A stretch of DNA of 64,000 bases from Telmatactis stephensoni. Lineage: Eukaryota; Cnidaria; Anthozoa; Actiniaria; Isophelliidae. This document shows positions 1-10,645 of this stretch, piece after piece. The stretch lies in the NCBI GenBank assembly GCA_029948255.1, contig JALIZF010001779.1, forward strand, positions 1 through 64,000. The letters are read 5' to 3'. Below the pieces are notes generated by a model. It was not told the origin of the DNA and did no database searches. It worked only from the letters and a program-made list of their open reading frames with translations. The position numbers and the translations under genes are program-made. Positions within the stretch are counted from its first letter, which is position 1. Each line of letters begins with the position of its first letter.

Positions 1-492
1 GCCAACCACAACGCAGTATTAACGGGGCTTCGCACCAAAACTTCTGGTATCACCAGCTAAACGGTACTCTGTAAGAAATTTAATAGCTCGATTCATTAAC
101 TGATCATGTAATAAGTACTATCAGTTTCAAGTCCCGCACATAATATCTAAAACAGTTACCCCGTGAGCCCAGAACAAGAACAAAAATAACTTACAAGTGT
201 TTGGTAATATTGAGTGATTTATAACTAGTGTATTATTGGTGTATTATGGGTAGTCAATCAAGACAAGATGGCTCTTTCTCAGTTTATACAACACTCAATA
301 TATCACAAGGAAGCAAAAGCGATAGAAGATAAGTTTGACTTTATATTTCCGCTCTAAGTTCAATCAGTCGAAATCAAACATTTCCTGTACATGAATAAAC
401 CTCTTTTCTGACTTTACTGGCGTTTTGAGCCAATTGAGTCAATTAAGCTAGGAATTAACCTCCGACAATGGGAGACGTGCTTGAGCAGCTAA
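1..492. other. Intergenic, no gene seen
   Basis: AT-rich sequence with stops in all frames. I see no exon-like reading frame, RNA gene or clear terminal repeat here. Confidence 0.5.
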
Positions 493-741
493 CTAGCAAA
501 TTATTCGATTGTAACGGGAAAAAATTCCAACGTCTAGAAAAATCTCTCCATCAGTATTGACATAAAATAAATCATAATACACATAAGCTAACAGCGTCTT
601 TATTCTCCTCTTTTTTATTCTCATTTCATGCTTAAAAATCCTATAAGTTCTCTTCGTCAGTGTGGCCACAGGAAGCCCAGCTTGGCGGATTTTTCCCGTC
701 CGTTGCACGAGTGAGTGTGACGCAAATAGCAGTGTCGTGAC

Positions 742-1384
742 ATGGTACGTAGGATCAGGGATCTCAGGCTTGGGATCGGGATCACAAACCTTGGGATCGG
801 GATCACAAACCTTGGGATCGGGATCACAAACCTTGGGATCGGGAATCTCAGGCTTGGGATCGGGCTCCGTAGTCAAATCAACAGGAATCAGGGATCGAAC
901 TTTTTTGGAACCGTTTTAACTAGAGTTCCGTAAATAACGGTCTTTTATCTGCAATAGACTGATAGAGACCAGAAATCCAATTAATATAATTTACTTACGA
1001 TGTGATTACACTAGTGCTAAAGCGAGTAAAGTGACCAGAAGCACGGAAAATATTTTGTACATGTTTCATATAATTGCTTTCAGGGACATGGTACGTGGGA
1101 TCAGGGATCACAGGCTTGGGATCGGGATCTCAAGCCATGGGATCGGGGTCACAAACGTGGGATCGGGATCAGTAGTCAAATCAACAGGAATCAGGGATCG
1201 AATTTTTTTGGAACCGTTTTAACTAGAATTCCGTAAATAACAGTCTTTTATCTGCAATAGACTGATAGAGACCAGAAATCCAATTAATATAATTTACTTA
1301 CGATGTGATTACACTAGTGCTAAAGCGAGTAAAGTGACCAGAAGCACGGAAAACATTTTGTACATGTTTCATATAATTGCTTTG
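742..1384. repeat. 21-bp minisatellite inside a 303-bp duplication
   Basis: A 21-bp unit (GGGATCGGGATCACAAACCT plus T) is repeated about four times at 775-850. The block together with its 3' flank recurs about 303 bp downstream; the second copy runs to about 1384. The unit is seven codons long, so it keeps open frames on both strands and gives false low-complexity ORFs such as a DPDPKVC repeat on the minus strand. Confidence 0.8.
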
Positions 1385-1667
1385 CAAACTGTGAAGTAGA
1401 TACTCAGATGGGGTGTTACTAAAACGAGTTGCGAGTAATGAGTAACGGGAGTAAAGGGAAAACAAGTATAATAGCCAACTGATTTTGTCACAGAGAAATT
1501 TTGAATAGATACAAAATTTGGAATAATCTTCCATTTAGAATAAAACATTTCGAGAGGGCAATGTTCTGTTACGGGTCATTTTGCGTGTTACTGTTCGAAT
1601 CGAAGCTCGTCTACGGGCCGAATCAATTCAAGCCAAGATAATAAGTATGAAGTGAGGTCGCGCTGAG

Positions 1668-2131
1668 AATCTCTGCAATATATTTGGTTACTCTATGAAA
1701 GAAAATTTCATACTTTGTATGTGATGGAATTGTATTTATCATTCGTTTGATCTAAAGCGTCAAATAGTACAGTAGACAACGCGGCATCTTCGACCGTGAT
1801 GCAACGTACAACTATAGCTTTTAAAATCAGGTAGTTTTATAATCATTGCCAACGCTAGCCGTTTGTGATTGTTTGAAAAATTCCTGAAAATTGCTTTACT
1901 CAAAGTGCTAAATATTTTGAACTGTGTGTGTCCAACACTGATCCTGGAGAATTATGTTTTGAAGGTCAACTAGCAGTGTTCGTCACACAACGCACAGGAG
2001 ATAGACAAGAAACATTTCATATATATCAGAGAAAGCGGTGTACTTTCGTGAGTTTTAGGGGAACAGTTCTGCTAACGTGGATACACCAGCTGTTTTCTGC
2101 TCGCAGCACTTCACTTTCTATTAGAAATGGC
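1668..2131 (+). repeat. Dispersed repeat, copy 1
   Basis: About 465 bp closely matches 53332-53808 in the same orientation, with a few substitutions and small indels. A shorter diverged relative lies near 46783-46900. No coding potential is evident. It is probably a fragment of a non-autonomous transposable element; the family is not recognised. Confidence 0.75.
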
Positions 2132-2293
2132 TAGTCCTATTCTATATGACTGAATCAGACGATGGCTACGTATATATAATGTTTGAAAACACTGCACTCT
2201 AGCTAATATAGCTTTCCGCTACAGTTAAGCATTTCAGCCTTTTGTCTAATAGCTAGGAATTTGCCTCATTTAATTGACTTCGTGTATTTGGGG

Positions 2294-2393
2294 CGATCGT
2301 AGTCTCCTTCGCAGCCGTCTTTAGTCTCGTCACGCCATGCACGCGAATGTGTGCGGAGACTAAAAACGGCTGCGAAGGAGACTAGGTCGATCG
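2294..2393. repeat. Short palindromic element
   Basis: Arms containing AGTCTCCTTCGCAGCCGT and its near-perfect reverse complement flank a roughly 40-bp centre, bounded by CGATCG on both sides. MITE-like hairpin. Confidence 0.75.
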
Positions 2394-2639
2394 TTTCGTT
2401 GTTCAAGTAGATGTATTCACTTTTCTGAACAGAGGGTGTCCGAATTGGGATAACAGTTAAATGGCATTTGGCAGGAGATCACTGCTGATAAATGAAAATT
2501 TAACAGCTAACTAAAATTTCATCAATTCGTTTAAGAATGTTTTCCAGCATTTTTATAAAAAATCGACAAACATTTTTAAAACCGCGAGGTTATTTCTTTG
2601 CGACATTACCTGTCACGCTAAATGATCTGTGCTCCTGGA

Positions 2640-3020
2640 CGGAATAAATGAAAAAAGAAGCCCATACTTATATGAATGACCGATTGGAGGAGTTGAACGA
2701 AAAATGAATGATTAAGTGATGAAAGAAGGTCTTAATGAAGGACCGCCAGAAAAACGTTTGAATGAATGATCAAAAGAAGTCAACAGTCTGAATGAATGAC
2801 AGATTAAAAACAAGTTTCGATCAATGAAAGATCAAAAGTCCGTAGAAAAAATGTTGCGCACGAACAAAGGAGGTCTGAATGAATGACTGAAATATCAATG
2901 ATAAAAAAGTCTGAATGAATGAAAGAAAGTCTCAATGAATGACCGAAAGACTAGAAAGGTTTTATGAATAATCAAAAACAAATGTCTGAATGAATGATCT
3001 CTGAATGATAAGCCGAAAAA
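2640..3020. repeat. Degenerate GAATGAAT-rich tandem DNA
   Basis: Dozens of imperfect copies of a word like CTGAATGAATGA with variable spacing. This reads as an old tandem array. A separate short GGAT run sits at 3160-3183. Confidence 0.7.
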
Positions 3021-3506
3021 AGATCGAATGTTCGAAGTTTTTCGAGTTCATTGTAAGTTATATATTTACTTTAATATTTATTATATAATATATGATACTT
3101 TTTAATGTTTATATTTACTTAAACACCAGTTTGTGTGGAGCGAGGGTCGATAGCACGTCCGGATGGATGGATGGATGGATGATGCAAGCCTCTCCCCAAG
3201 GAAAAGCACAAGCACACACAAAAAAGATAATAATATTAAACTGCAAGTTGGCACAAAAACAGCTAGTGAGAGTGACAACAAAATAACAGTGCACCTGCCC
3301 CTGTGGCACATACATCTTGAATTATACTCGCTTAGAATGAAATTTATTTCAAAAGGTTATTAGAAAGGAATTTTTGTTCCATTTGAAATTATTAGTTTGT
3401 CTTTTTTTATTTACTAGTTATTGAAAATATCAGTTTTCCCTTAGCTATCAGTGATGCGAATTAGTTTTCCCCGCGGGTCAATATATTCTTTACTGAAAGA
3501 CTGTTC

Positions 3507-3705
3507 GGCCTAGTTCAAACGTCGCATCTCACGTGTACCGAATTCCGTATCAGTCTTTTGCCTATTGTTCGGTTGTCATTGGCGAAGACAATAGAGCATT
3601 CACGAGTCAATGCAAATTAGTCAAATCTTTTGTTTCTACTCATTATCATCTCATTTGCATTGCATGAATTCAGCACATGTGAGATGCGACGTTTGAACTA
3701 GGCCT
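3507..3705. mobile_element. MITE, family A copy 1
   Basis: Terminal inverted repeats start GGCCTAGTTCAAACGTCGCA and close with the complement. A second, shorter copy of the family lies at 4037-4171. Internal sequence shared by the two includes TAGTCAAATCTTTTGTTTCT. It carries no ORF, so it is non-autonomous. Confidence 0.8.
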
Positions 3706-4036
3706 CAGAGAAAGAGAAGATTTTCAGTTTTGAAAATAAGCTTTTCTTTTCTGTTATGATTTTTAACATGTTTTTCTTTTGGCTTTTTATATAAATTATG
3801 GCCTTTAAGTAGCTTAGAGTTCTTGATTAGCAATTTTATATTTTAAGTGAGCTCAAAAGCTACAGACCCACGATGTATGAGTGCCTCTTCTTTTGAAAGC
3901 AATAAAAACTACAAAAATAGTAACTAGAGAAAACCTCCAGATTGAACTTAGTTATTTAAAAGTAGACGCAATAAAAGAATAAACGCTGATAACATTCTCT
4001 TGGACTGTATTACTGAATAAAAGTAAACTATGTTTT

Positions 4037-4171
4037 AGGCCTAGTTCAAACGTCGCATCACACATGCGCCAAACTCAATGCAAATTAGTCAAATCTTTTG
4101 TTTCTTCTCATTATCATCTGCGTTTGCATTGAATTCAGCACATGTGAGATGCGACGTTTGAACTAGCCCTA
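4037..4171. mobile_element. MITE, family A copy 2
   Basis: Same terminal repeats as the copy at 3507-3705 with a shorter middle. Both ends read TAGGCC/TAGCCC followed by the conserved AGTTCAAACGTCGCATC stem. Confidence 0.8.
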
Positions 4172-4230
4172 AGTGTGCATGCATGTATAGTGCCACAGGG
4201 AATTTGAAGGAAAGATACATTATTACACGA

Positions 4231-4541
4231 GATTTTTTTGCCGTAACACTATTTTCCAACTTCGTGCATCTTGAAACAAAAGAACTGCATCGTGGAATGT
4301 GCGGAATGTTAACTTCTTTTGAAATAAAACTTCCCTTTGTCTTCCAATCAATGCATGAACGCATATTAATAAGGCTCCAAGCAACAAAACTTGGAGCTAT
4401 ATTATGTCTTCTTGATTGGAAGACAAAGGAAAGTTTTATTTCAAACAAAAGAAGTTCACATTCCGCACATTCTACGATGCAGTTCTTTGTTTCAAGATGC
4501 ACGAAGTTGGAAAATAGTGTTAAACGTTACGGCAAAAAGGT
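4231..4541. mobile_element. Fold-back element with ~130-bp arms
   Basis: The left arm (about 4231-4360) and right arm (about 4414-4541) are near-perfect inverted copies, including the stretch CCAACTTCGTGCATCTTGAA. The loop is about 55 bp. Long ORFs on both strands here are products of the palindrome. Confidence 0.85.
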
Positions 4542-4894
4542 CTAATAAATCCTGAAAATATTGATCGATGAATTTAATCGTGCTGAAGTGGTCAAAATCT
4601 ATGCCTAAAAAACTATTCTTACCACTTTTTCTCTCTCCTTACTTTCAAGTGAATTTCAAGGTGCTTTTGCATTGGAATTTGTTGAGCTTGGTTGTTTCTG
4701 TATAGAATATTAAATCAAGCATTTAACGTTCATCTCGCCACTTTGGGGTCTTCTGGGATCTGGCGTAGCTTGTTTGTCTTTCAATGAGTGTTTTTGTCGT
4801 TCAACATTTTCTTCCCATCAGTTTGGTTCTTTAGTTTTCCAAGGTGTTTGATGCACATTTCATAGTCTGTGAATTGAGTTTGCGGATAGCGTCG

Positions 4895-5050
4895 ACCTTT
4901 AGCCTCCTCCGCAGGCAACTCCTTTTCTTTCTCTTGGGCTTCCTGATGCAAACTCTCGCCTCCAGTCTTCGCTCTTCCCATTCGATCCCACAGGAAACCC
5001 AATAAAGAAAAGGCCTAGGAAAGGAGTAGCCTGCGGAGGAGGCTACTTTA
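4895..5050. repeat. Hairpin repeat
   Basis: AGCCTCCTCCGCAGGC near 4901 pairs with GCCTGCGGAGGAGGCT near 5030, with further pairing of AACTCCTTTTCTTT-like sequence inward. MITE-like. Confidence 0.7.
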
Positions 5051-5383
5051 GGTTGCCTTTCAGCTGCGGTGTTGCAAATTGAACTTGATCGTCTGAGTCC
5101 TACTTGCTTCATGGATTTTGATTCTGTTGATATATATCATGTTGCCATTTGGCTATGCCACAATTCTTGGTATGACATACAATCTGAAAGTGATCCTAAT
5201 ATCGCTGTCGGATTACTGGCGCTCAGTGTATCATCCCATGAGTTCCTGGCAAGTGCTAGCGTTAAGTAAAAGTGATTTTTGTTGCGAGTTTGCTTCTACC
5301 GATCAAGATGGAAACGGTTTCCGAAGAACGACAGCCGCGCTTTTCTTGTTTCTCAGTGTCGCGTCGTCCTCATGAGTCAGCAC

Positions 5384-5526
5384 GGGAAAACCCACATAGC
5401 ACTCAGTTGATATAATATATTCATAAAATCTATTGTTCTATTGTCGTTCTATCCATTGTATTATGTGTTGTTTCATTGTATTTTTATGAATATATTACAT
5501 CAACTGCGTGCTACGTAGGTTCTCCC
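5384..5526. mobile_element. 143-bp MITE with 10-bp target duplication
   Basis: Terminal inverted repeats begin GGGAAAACCCACATAGCAC and pair imperfectly (several mismatches) with the other end. The element is flanked on both sides by GAGTCAGCAC (5374-5383 and 5527-5536). A 9-11 bp duplication and GGG-starting ends are typical of Mutator-like elements; that assignment is inference. Confidence 0.8.
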
Positions 5527-5544
5527 GAGTCAGCACGCACAGGG

Positions 5545-6493
5545 GTTCCCAGACCTTAACAGTTTGGGTTTCCTGTGGTCTTCTCCGGTATGAAGCTTTC
5601 GAAAATCCGGCAAAACATATCAGTTTTTAAACGCCTCTCCAAACCTCAATTCAAACTTTTTAGCTAAAGGAATACCTTGTTCATCAATTCATTTGCCTTT
5701 CCTCGTGTTCGGTTATGTTTTTGAAGGAATTTAGCAAAACGAAATTCTTCTCAGTAATATATTTACACAAGTGTGTAAATATATGCATGCGGTGAAGCGT
5801 GCAAAAAGCTCACAGTGTTATCGGTTTGAAGAGCTTGTAGCAGATCTCTCACACAAATTTATCTATGTTGGACAAATATTGAAAGGCTTTTCTCTTAATA
5901 GTACTCAACTCCAAGTGAATTCAATTGCTTTTTTACTGAGATTTTTTACTTGAAAATCGCTGCAGCTATATACTCATTGCTTTGTATCAATCAAAGAACA
6001 CAGGAACCCCAAACTGTTAAAGTCCCTATGACGCATATATTTTTCTTTTAAAATTCAGTTCTTTTGTGGGAATATAGTTGAGGTCTTTTTGTCTTACTTT
6101 TGAACACTCCATATTTTTCGAGATATAAAGGTTTCAAATTTCAAAATGCAAATTTGATGACGTCAGGGGAGTCATCATTTATTATACAAAACTAAGATAA
6201 CTTGAAATTCTCTTATTTTTTCATTTGGAATTTATTTCCGTTGGTAAAGCCTGTGTTTGAGTAAAAAATCTGGTTGTGGAATTTAAGACCTCTTTTAGTA
6301 AAATCCATGAAAAGCTAGTGATGATGACTCCCCTGACGTCATCACATTTGCATTTTGAAATTTGAAACTTTTATATCCCCGAAAATATAGAGTATTCCAA
6401 AATGGGATAAAAAGATCTTAACTATATTCCCAGAAAAGAAATGAGTTTGAAAATAAAAAAATATGCGTCATAGGGACTTTAAGGTCTGGGAAC
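5545..6493. mobile_element. Outer palindromic element holding another MITE
   Basis: The ends GTTCCCAGACCTTA and AAGGTCTGGGAAC are complementary. A second stem, ACAGTTTGGGTTTCCTGTG (5559) with its complement at 5999-6018, lies inside. Between that stem and the right end sits the separate palindrome at 6019-6480, so the outer element was probably entered by the inner one. Confidence 0.7.
6019..6480. mobile_element. 462-bp palindromic MITE nested in the element above
   Basis: Ends AAAGTCCCTATGACGCATAT and their complement. Arms of roughly 170 bp pair with mismatches and meet near a TGACGTCA-containing segment (6158 and 6336). No ORF. Confidence 0.8.
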
Positions 6494-6720
6494 ACGTGTG
6501 AGTCAGAAGGCCGTTTCGTTTTTATACGGCCCTGCCTACAAACCTCCCTTTCTATCCCGGGTCTTGTTTGAGTTCGGAAGCGTGTACATCTGTTTAACCT
6601 TTAATTTAATGAGGTTTTCTGAGGTTGGGGATGTTGGTTTTGAAGCTGGGGATCTTAGCTCTGAGTTTGGGTGATTTGGGGGATGTCACTTATTTGCACA
6701 GCTCTGTATATATAAAGTTT

Positions 6721-6853
6721 TCTTAATTAAGTTTTCCTAATTAAGTTTTCTTAATTAAGTTTCCTTGATGGTGCGCATCCAGGCCTCTCCTGTTCTCATA
6801 TCGCACACATTGGGACCACTGGGAATAAATAGGCTACCATTCCCAGTGGTCCC
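6721..6853. repeat. Short tandem repeat and a small hairpin
   Basis: Three to four copies of TTAATTAAGTTTTC at 6721-6765, then a hairpin at 6811-6853 with arm TGGGACCACTGGGAAT. Both are non-coding. Confidence 0.7.
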
Positions 6854-6969
6854 ATTAGAGAACGCATCATTAGCATAATCAGTTCATCGCCAACCTGCAG
6901 AGTGGCGTTCAGCTATCGACAATACCGAGTGTATTTGTATAGGTTCTCGCTGTGTTCACCTGGCACTTG

Positions 6970-7634
6970 TGTAAAAGAGTACAATTTCTGACCTTAAACA
7001 CATTTTATTTCAGTATTTTATTTTGATTTTAAATAGTCAAGTTTAATATAAGATTTTTAGTAGTTTCACTCAAGTCTTGAAGAGACATCTGACAGCTGTT
7101 TCTTAACCTCTAATAACTTACTCAGCTGTATTTCTAAAGACTAGATGAAAAGGTCATTTTGCAATAGAAGAACACCTGACATATGTTCTCGAACTTTGAT
7201 ATGTAGATCAACTGTACTCCTACTCTAATGTTTGTCAAGGTCAGATGTTGTGACACACTTTAGCCAATCAGCTGAATCGAAGAGCTTTGTGAATTATATT
7301 TTTAGATATTTAAAAGCAAAAATTACGCTAGCATTTTGTAAACAGAAAGTTAACTCCAAAATACGCTTTCAAACAAGCTTTGTTCAGAGTTTGTCCATAT
7401 GCACAGCTCTGTCATGCTAGCTGACATTTGTTCAAACCGATACACGGCAACAATGATAGCAACTTATACTATAAAAAAAGCCTGTACTTTAGCTCAATAG
7501 TCAGTCAGTTCAACTACAACCAATTACTGTAATCAGAGACTAGGTCTCTCACAACTGGAATAAAACAAGGTTACGATCCCAACCAGAGTGTGCTGTCTTC
7601 CTCTCGCAGTCCCTCAAAAGGCAGCTTCGCTACA
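6970..7634 (+). repeat. 5' LTR
   Basis: TG...CA-bounded 665-bp repeat. A TATAAAA box lies at 7470-7476 and an AATAAA polyadenylation signal at 7559-7564, which places the U3/R boundary around 7500. The 62-codon ORF inside is repeated in the other LTR and has no recognisable product. Confidence 0.93.
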
Positions 7635-7636
7635 GT

Positions 7637-7653
7637 GGTGGAAAGAACCCGGT
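7637..7653 (+). promoter_or_regulatory. Probable tRNA primer-binding site
   Basis: TGGTGGAAAGAACCCGG begins 2 bp after the 5' LTR. It starts with TGG, as expected for pairing with a tRNA CCA end, and is followed by the untranslated leader to the gag start at 8150. The primer tRNA was not identified. Confidence 0.6.
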
Positions 7654-8149
7654 AAAAGTGATCGAGGTATAAGAGTATTGTTGTTGTGTTGTTAACTGGT
7701 GAGAAGTGCATCAGCTTATTATTTATATTATATTTCAAAAGGAAAAAACTCTTTTAAGCTTTTATCTTCAACTCTTTGAATTCTAAATAATCTACCGACT
7801 AATGTAACTGCTAACTATTTAACTGAAGCTAATTCTTTTTCCACTCAACTTATAATTTAGCGTAAAACAATTATTGTTGAAATTTAATAATACATGTTTA
7901 AAATTGTGAAAGTACGAAAATTATTTTGGTATAGTATTTGTTTAAGAATTATACTAGCTAAATCTAGTCGCATAAAACAAATCATTTACTTTCATGTTTT
8001 TCTTATAACTACTCTTTCAATCGTACCTTTAATTTAAGAATTTTGGGGATTAAGAACAAATTTTATCATTTTGTTTTATTTGGCAATTTACTATATTTTA
8101 ACTTTTAAATTCACCTTTTTGTTTTGACTTTTGAAAAATCGTAATCAAA

Positions 8150-9412
8150 GTGTATTTACGTTCGGGTAAGAAAACTAGTACCGACACTTGCTCTAACCCA
8201 ATTCACAAGCGAAAACCAAAAACTAGACACATAATGACAGCAACTAAAGACGACTTAACTGCGCTAAACGAGCAATTAATCAGTGCTCTTAAGGAATCTT
8301 TTGACCAACTTCAAACGACAATCGTTAACCAAAATACACAACATCATAATGATTTAGTGACAGTGAATACTACAATGCAAGATAGCATAGAAAAGAGTGA
8401 TAGTTCGTCAAAAAACGCAACCTCTTTAAGTAAAATGCCTACTTTTTCTGGAGCACAAAATGACGCACTCGAGTTTCTGGAACAATTTAATTTTTATGCC
8501 ACTTTTTGTAAATGGACAGACGAACAACGTCTAGCAGCTTTTCCGCTTGCTCTAAGTGGCAGTGCAAGAATTTGGTTTTTTACACTTGAAAAAAAATATT
8601 CAACATATCAAGATGTTGTTAAGCTATTTAAAGATCGTTTTCTTTCAAGTTGTGATGAATGGATATTACGACAAGAATTAAATGCACGCAAGCAAGGTAT
8701 TAGCGAAAATGTAGCAGAATACGCAGCTGATGTTTTAAAGCGCTGCCAGAGATTGGGAATACCTAAAAAGGAAGAGCTTCACTATTTCATTCAAGGATTA
8801 AAAAATGAAGTTCGAGACCATGTCGTTCTTAGTCAGCCAAAGTCAATAGATGAAGCCATTACTGTTGCTAAGATAAAATCATCTATTAAGCCTTCATCTG
8901 CAGCTGTAGTAACTGCAAAAGACTTAGAACAATTTCAGCAAACAATGATTAATGCTATTAAGGAAGCAACTCCTGCAGAGAAACCTACTGCAGAATTAGC
9001 GGCTTTTGCTCCTAGCTACAGTCGCTCGCAGGATACTAATATTGAGGGGTTAAAACAAGAAGTAACGGAATTAAAAGATGAAATACGTCGTTTGCATTTG
9101 AACCAACATCGCCAAAACCGTGAACAAGGTCCTAGATTACGTTTTACTGAAAAAGGCAATTTTGGACGTGCAACCAGAGCAACGGACGGGTCTATAATTT
9201 GCTTTAAGTGCCGTAAAGTGGGACACCACTCCAAGGTATGCCCAGAGACTCGTCTCTCGAATAATTCACAGTTTGCCCGTCCATCGCAAAATTTCACAAA
9301 TAGAAATCAAAATGCAAATAGACCTCAATTTACTCGTCCACAAGGAGAAAATCAAGCTTTAAACTTCGAGAGGGGGCAAATGCGCCGGAATTTTGTTCCC
9401 TTCAGGCAATAA
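8150..9412 (+). CDS. gag: Gag polyprotein of the LTR element
   Basis: A 420-residue structural protein that would form the particle and bind element RNA. The middle (about residues 100-230) has the retrotransposon Gag capsid look, with aromatic motifs such as ALSGSARIWFFTLE. A CCHC zinc knuckle, CFKCRKVGHHSKVC (C-x2-C-x4-H-x4-C), lies near residue 350, followed by a basic, Asn/Gln-rich tail. It ends in TAA at 9410-9412 and overlaps the pol frame by about 90 bp, with a TTTAAAC slip site inside the overlap. The start shown is the first codon of the open frame, apparently GTG; the in-frame ATG near 8234 may be the real one. The frame is intact. Confidence 0.9.
   Translation: MYLRSGKKTSTDTCSNPIHKRKPKTRHIMTATKDDLTALNEQLISALKESFDQLQTTIVNQNTQHHNDLVTVNTTMQDSIEKSDSSSKNATSLSKMPTFSGAQNDALEFLEQFNFYATFCKWTDEQRLAAFPLALSGSARIWFFTLEKKYSTYQDVVKLFKDRFLSSCDEWILRQELNARKQGISENVAEYAADVLKRCQRLGIPKKEELHYFIQGLKNEVRDHVVLSQPKSIDEAITVAKIKSSIKPSSAAVVTAKDLEQFQQTMINAIKEATPAEKPTAELAAFAPSYSRSQDTNIEGLKQEVTELKDEIRRLHLNQHRQNREQGPRLRFTEKGNFGRATRATDGSIICFKCRKVGHHSKVCPETRLSNNSQFARPSQNFTNRNQNANRPQFTRPQGENQALNFERGQMRRNFVPFRQ
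9358..9364 (+). promoter_or_regulatory. TTTAAAC -1 ribosomal frameshift site
   Basis: The heptamer is in the exact phase required (T TTA AAC in the gag frame), and the -1 frame is open from 9319 through the protease ORF. A purine-rich run followed by TTCCCTTC might form a weak stem downstream. UUUAAAC is a well-known slippery heptamer; its use here is inferred. Confidence 0.75.
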
Positions 9413-10645
9413 AGCAACATGAGGGAAGTCAAAAATATAGTTTTTCTAATGTTAAAGTTATAGAATCTGAAGATTTTTCACAAAATCCTTATGTCAATAA
9501 AGCTGTGGACGATCAACAAAATTTGTCAACCAAAAGGGGTAATTCTAAAGAAACGAACTTTTGCAAGGGGGCAGTAATTAGCACCTCTAGGGGAAAACCC
9601 CATCTGAACAAACAAGGATCAGTTCTCTTAGCAAAAGGCGATAAAGGTAGCCAAACAAATTTTGATACAATCTCTTGTTTCGGTCCTTTTGGCAAACCGC
9701 CTGTGTCCACTAAACTGGAGAACAATAGGGAAACACTCCCTGGAAAAGTAAACATTACACCTGGTACACATAAATGTACAAATACTATGACAAATGCAGC
9801 TGAACCTCCACACACTTTATCTAAGACAACCGCAAAAACTCATTATCTACATTCCGGCTTTTGTTTAGATAAGGAGTTTACACAGGCTACCCTTACAATA
9901 CCAGATGAGTCAACTTATGCAAAAGTTACTATTAGCCCAGGGCTGACCCTGGATATAAATAAAATGCCTGACTCGATTACTTCACTTGTTCATTTGACTT
10001 CAAAGGGTTCAGATCAACAACTTACTTCACTTGTTCACTTAACTTCAGAGAGTTTTGACCAACAACTTCATAAGGTATGCCTTCCAACTTTCATCTTTAG
10101 ATTCGCAATGTTTCTTACATATATTTTTGACTTCTTATCACAATACGCTACACAATTTATGTATTTTGTGAAGTTTTTGAGCTCATCTGTGCTACCCATA
10201 TTACTAAATGTATTTTGCTCTTCCGCTTTACAAATATTATCTATGGTTAAGTTTTTATTTGTTAAATCTTTTTCTCTAAGCTTACACGTGTATCAGCATA
10301 TGAGATGCTATGACTATAATGGTTTTATAATTTCAACTACACCTCCGTATGGTAAGATGCTAGGCAATGGTACTAGTCCTAGAGAAATTAAACAAAGTAC
10401 AACTACATTCTCTCCTCATCTGACTAATTTGATGATCGACGGAACTATTTATGATCATAAGTTACAATTTTTAGTAGATACAGGAGCATCTACAACTTTG
10501 ATTAATTCGAATTTATTGGACAAAATTTCTCGTTTGGCTTCAACATTTAATAGGAATTCATCATGTCAGCCATTACGCGCAGCAAATGGACATCTTATTC
10601 CTACTATTGGTCAATTAGAAGTACCTTTTACCATTTTAGGTCACA
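9365..10645 (+). CDS. pol: Pol 5' part: linker and aspartic protease, cut by a transposon
   Basis: The frame is -1 to gag and is entered from the slip site. About 320 residues of low-similarity linker precede a retropepsin-type active site, VDTGASTTL, at about 10474-10500. The transposon starts at 10646 inside the protease domain, giving a false stop at 10659. The linker contains an odd hydrophobic stretch at about 10080-10300, rich in Phe, Leu and Val, that could hold two or three membrane segments. The rest of the domain resumes at 17658, with a conserved-looking ILGKDFF at its end. No functional Pol can be made from this copy without losing the insert. Confidence 0.85.

Noticed and set aside
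493..876. 127-codon minus-strand ORF with DPDPKVC repeats
   Set aside because: Created by the 21-bp minisatellite; the rest has no protein-like pattern.
4089..4545. Long ORFs on both strands
   Set aside because: Mirror translations of one palindromic element.
7232..7420. 62-codon ORF, repeated at 21568
   Set aside because: Lies within the LTR and overlaps its promoter; identity only reflects LTR duplication.
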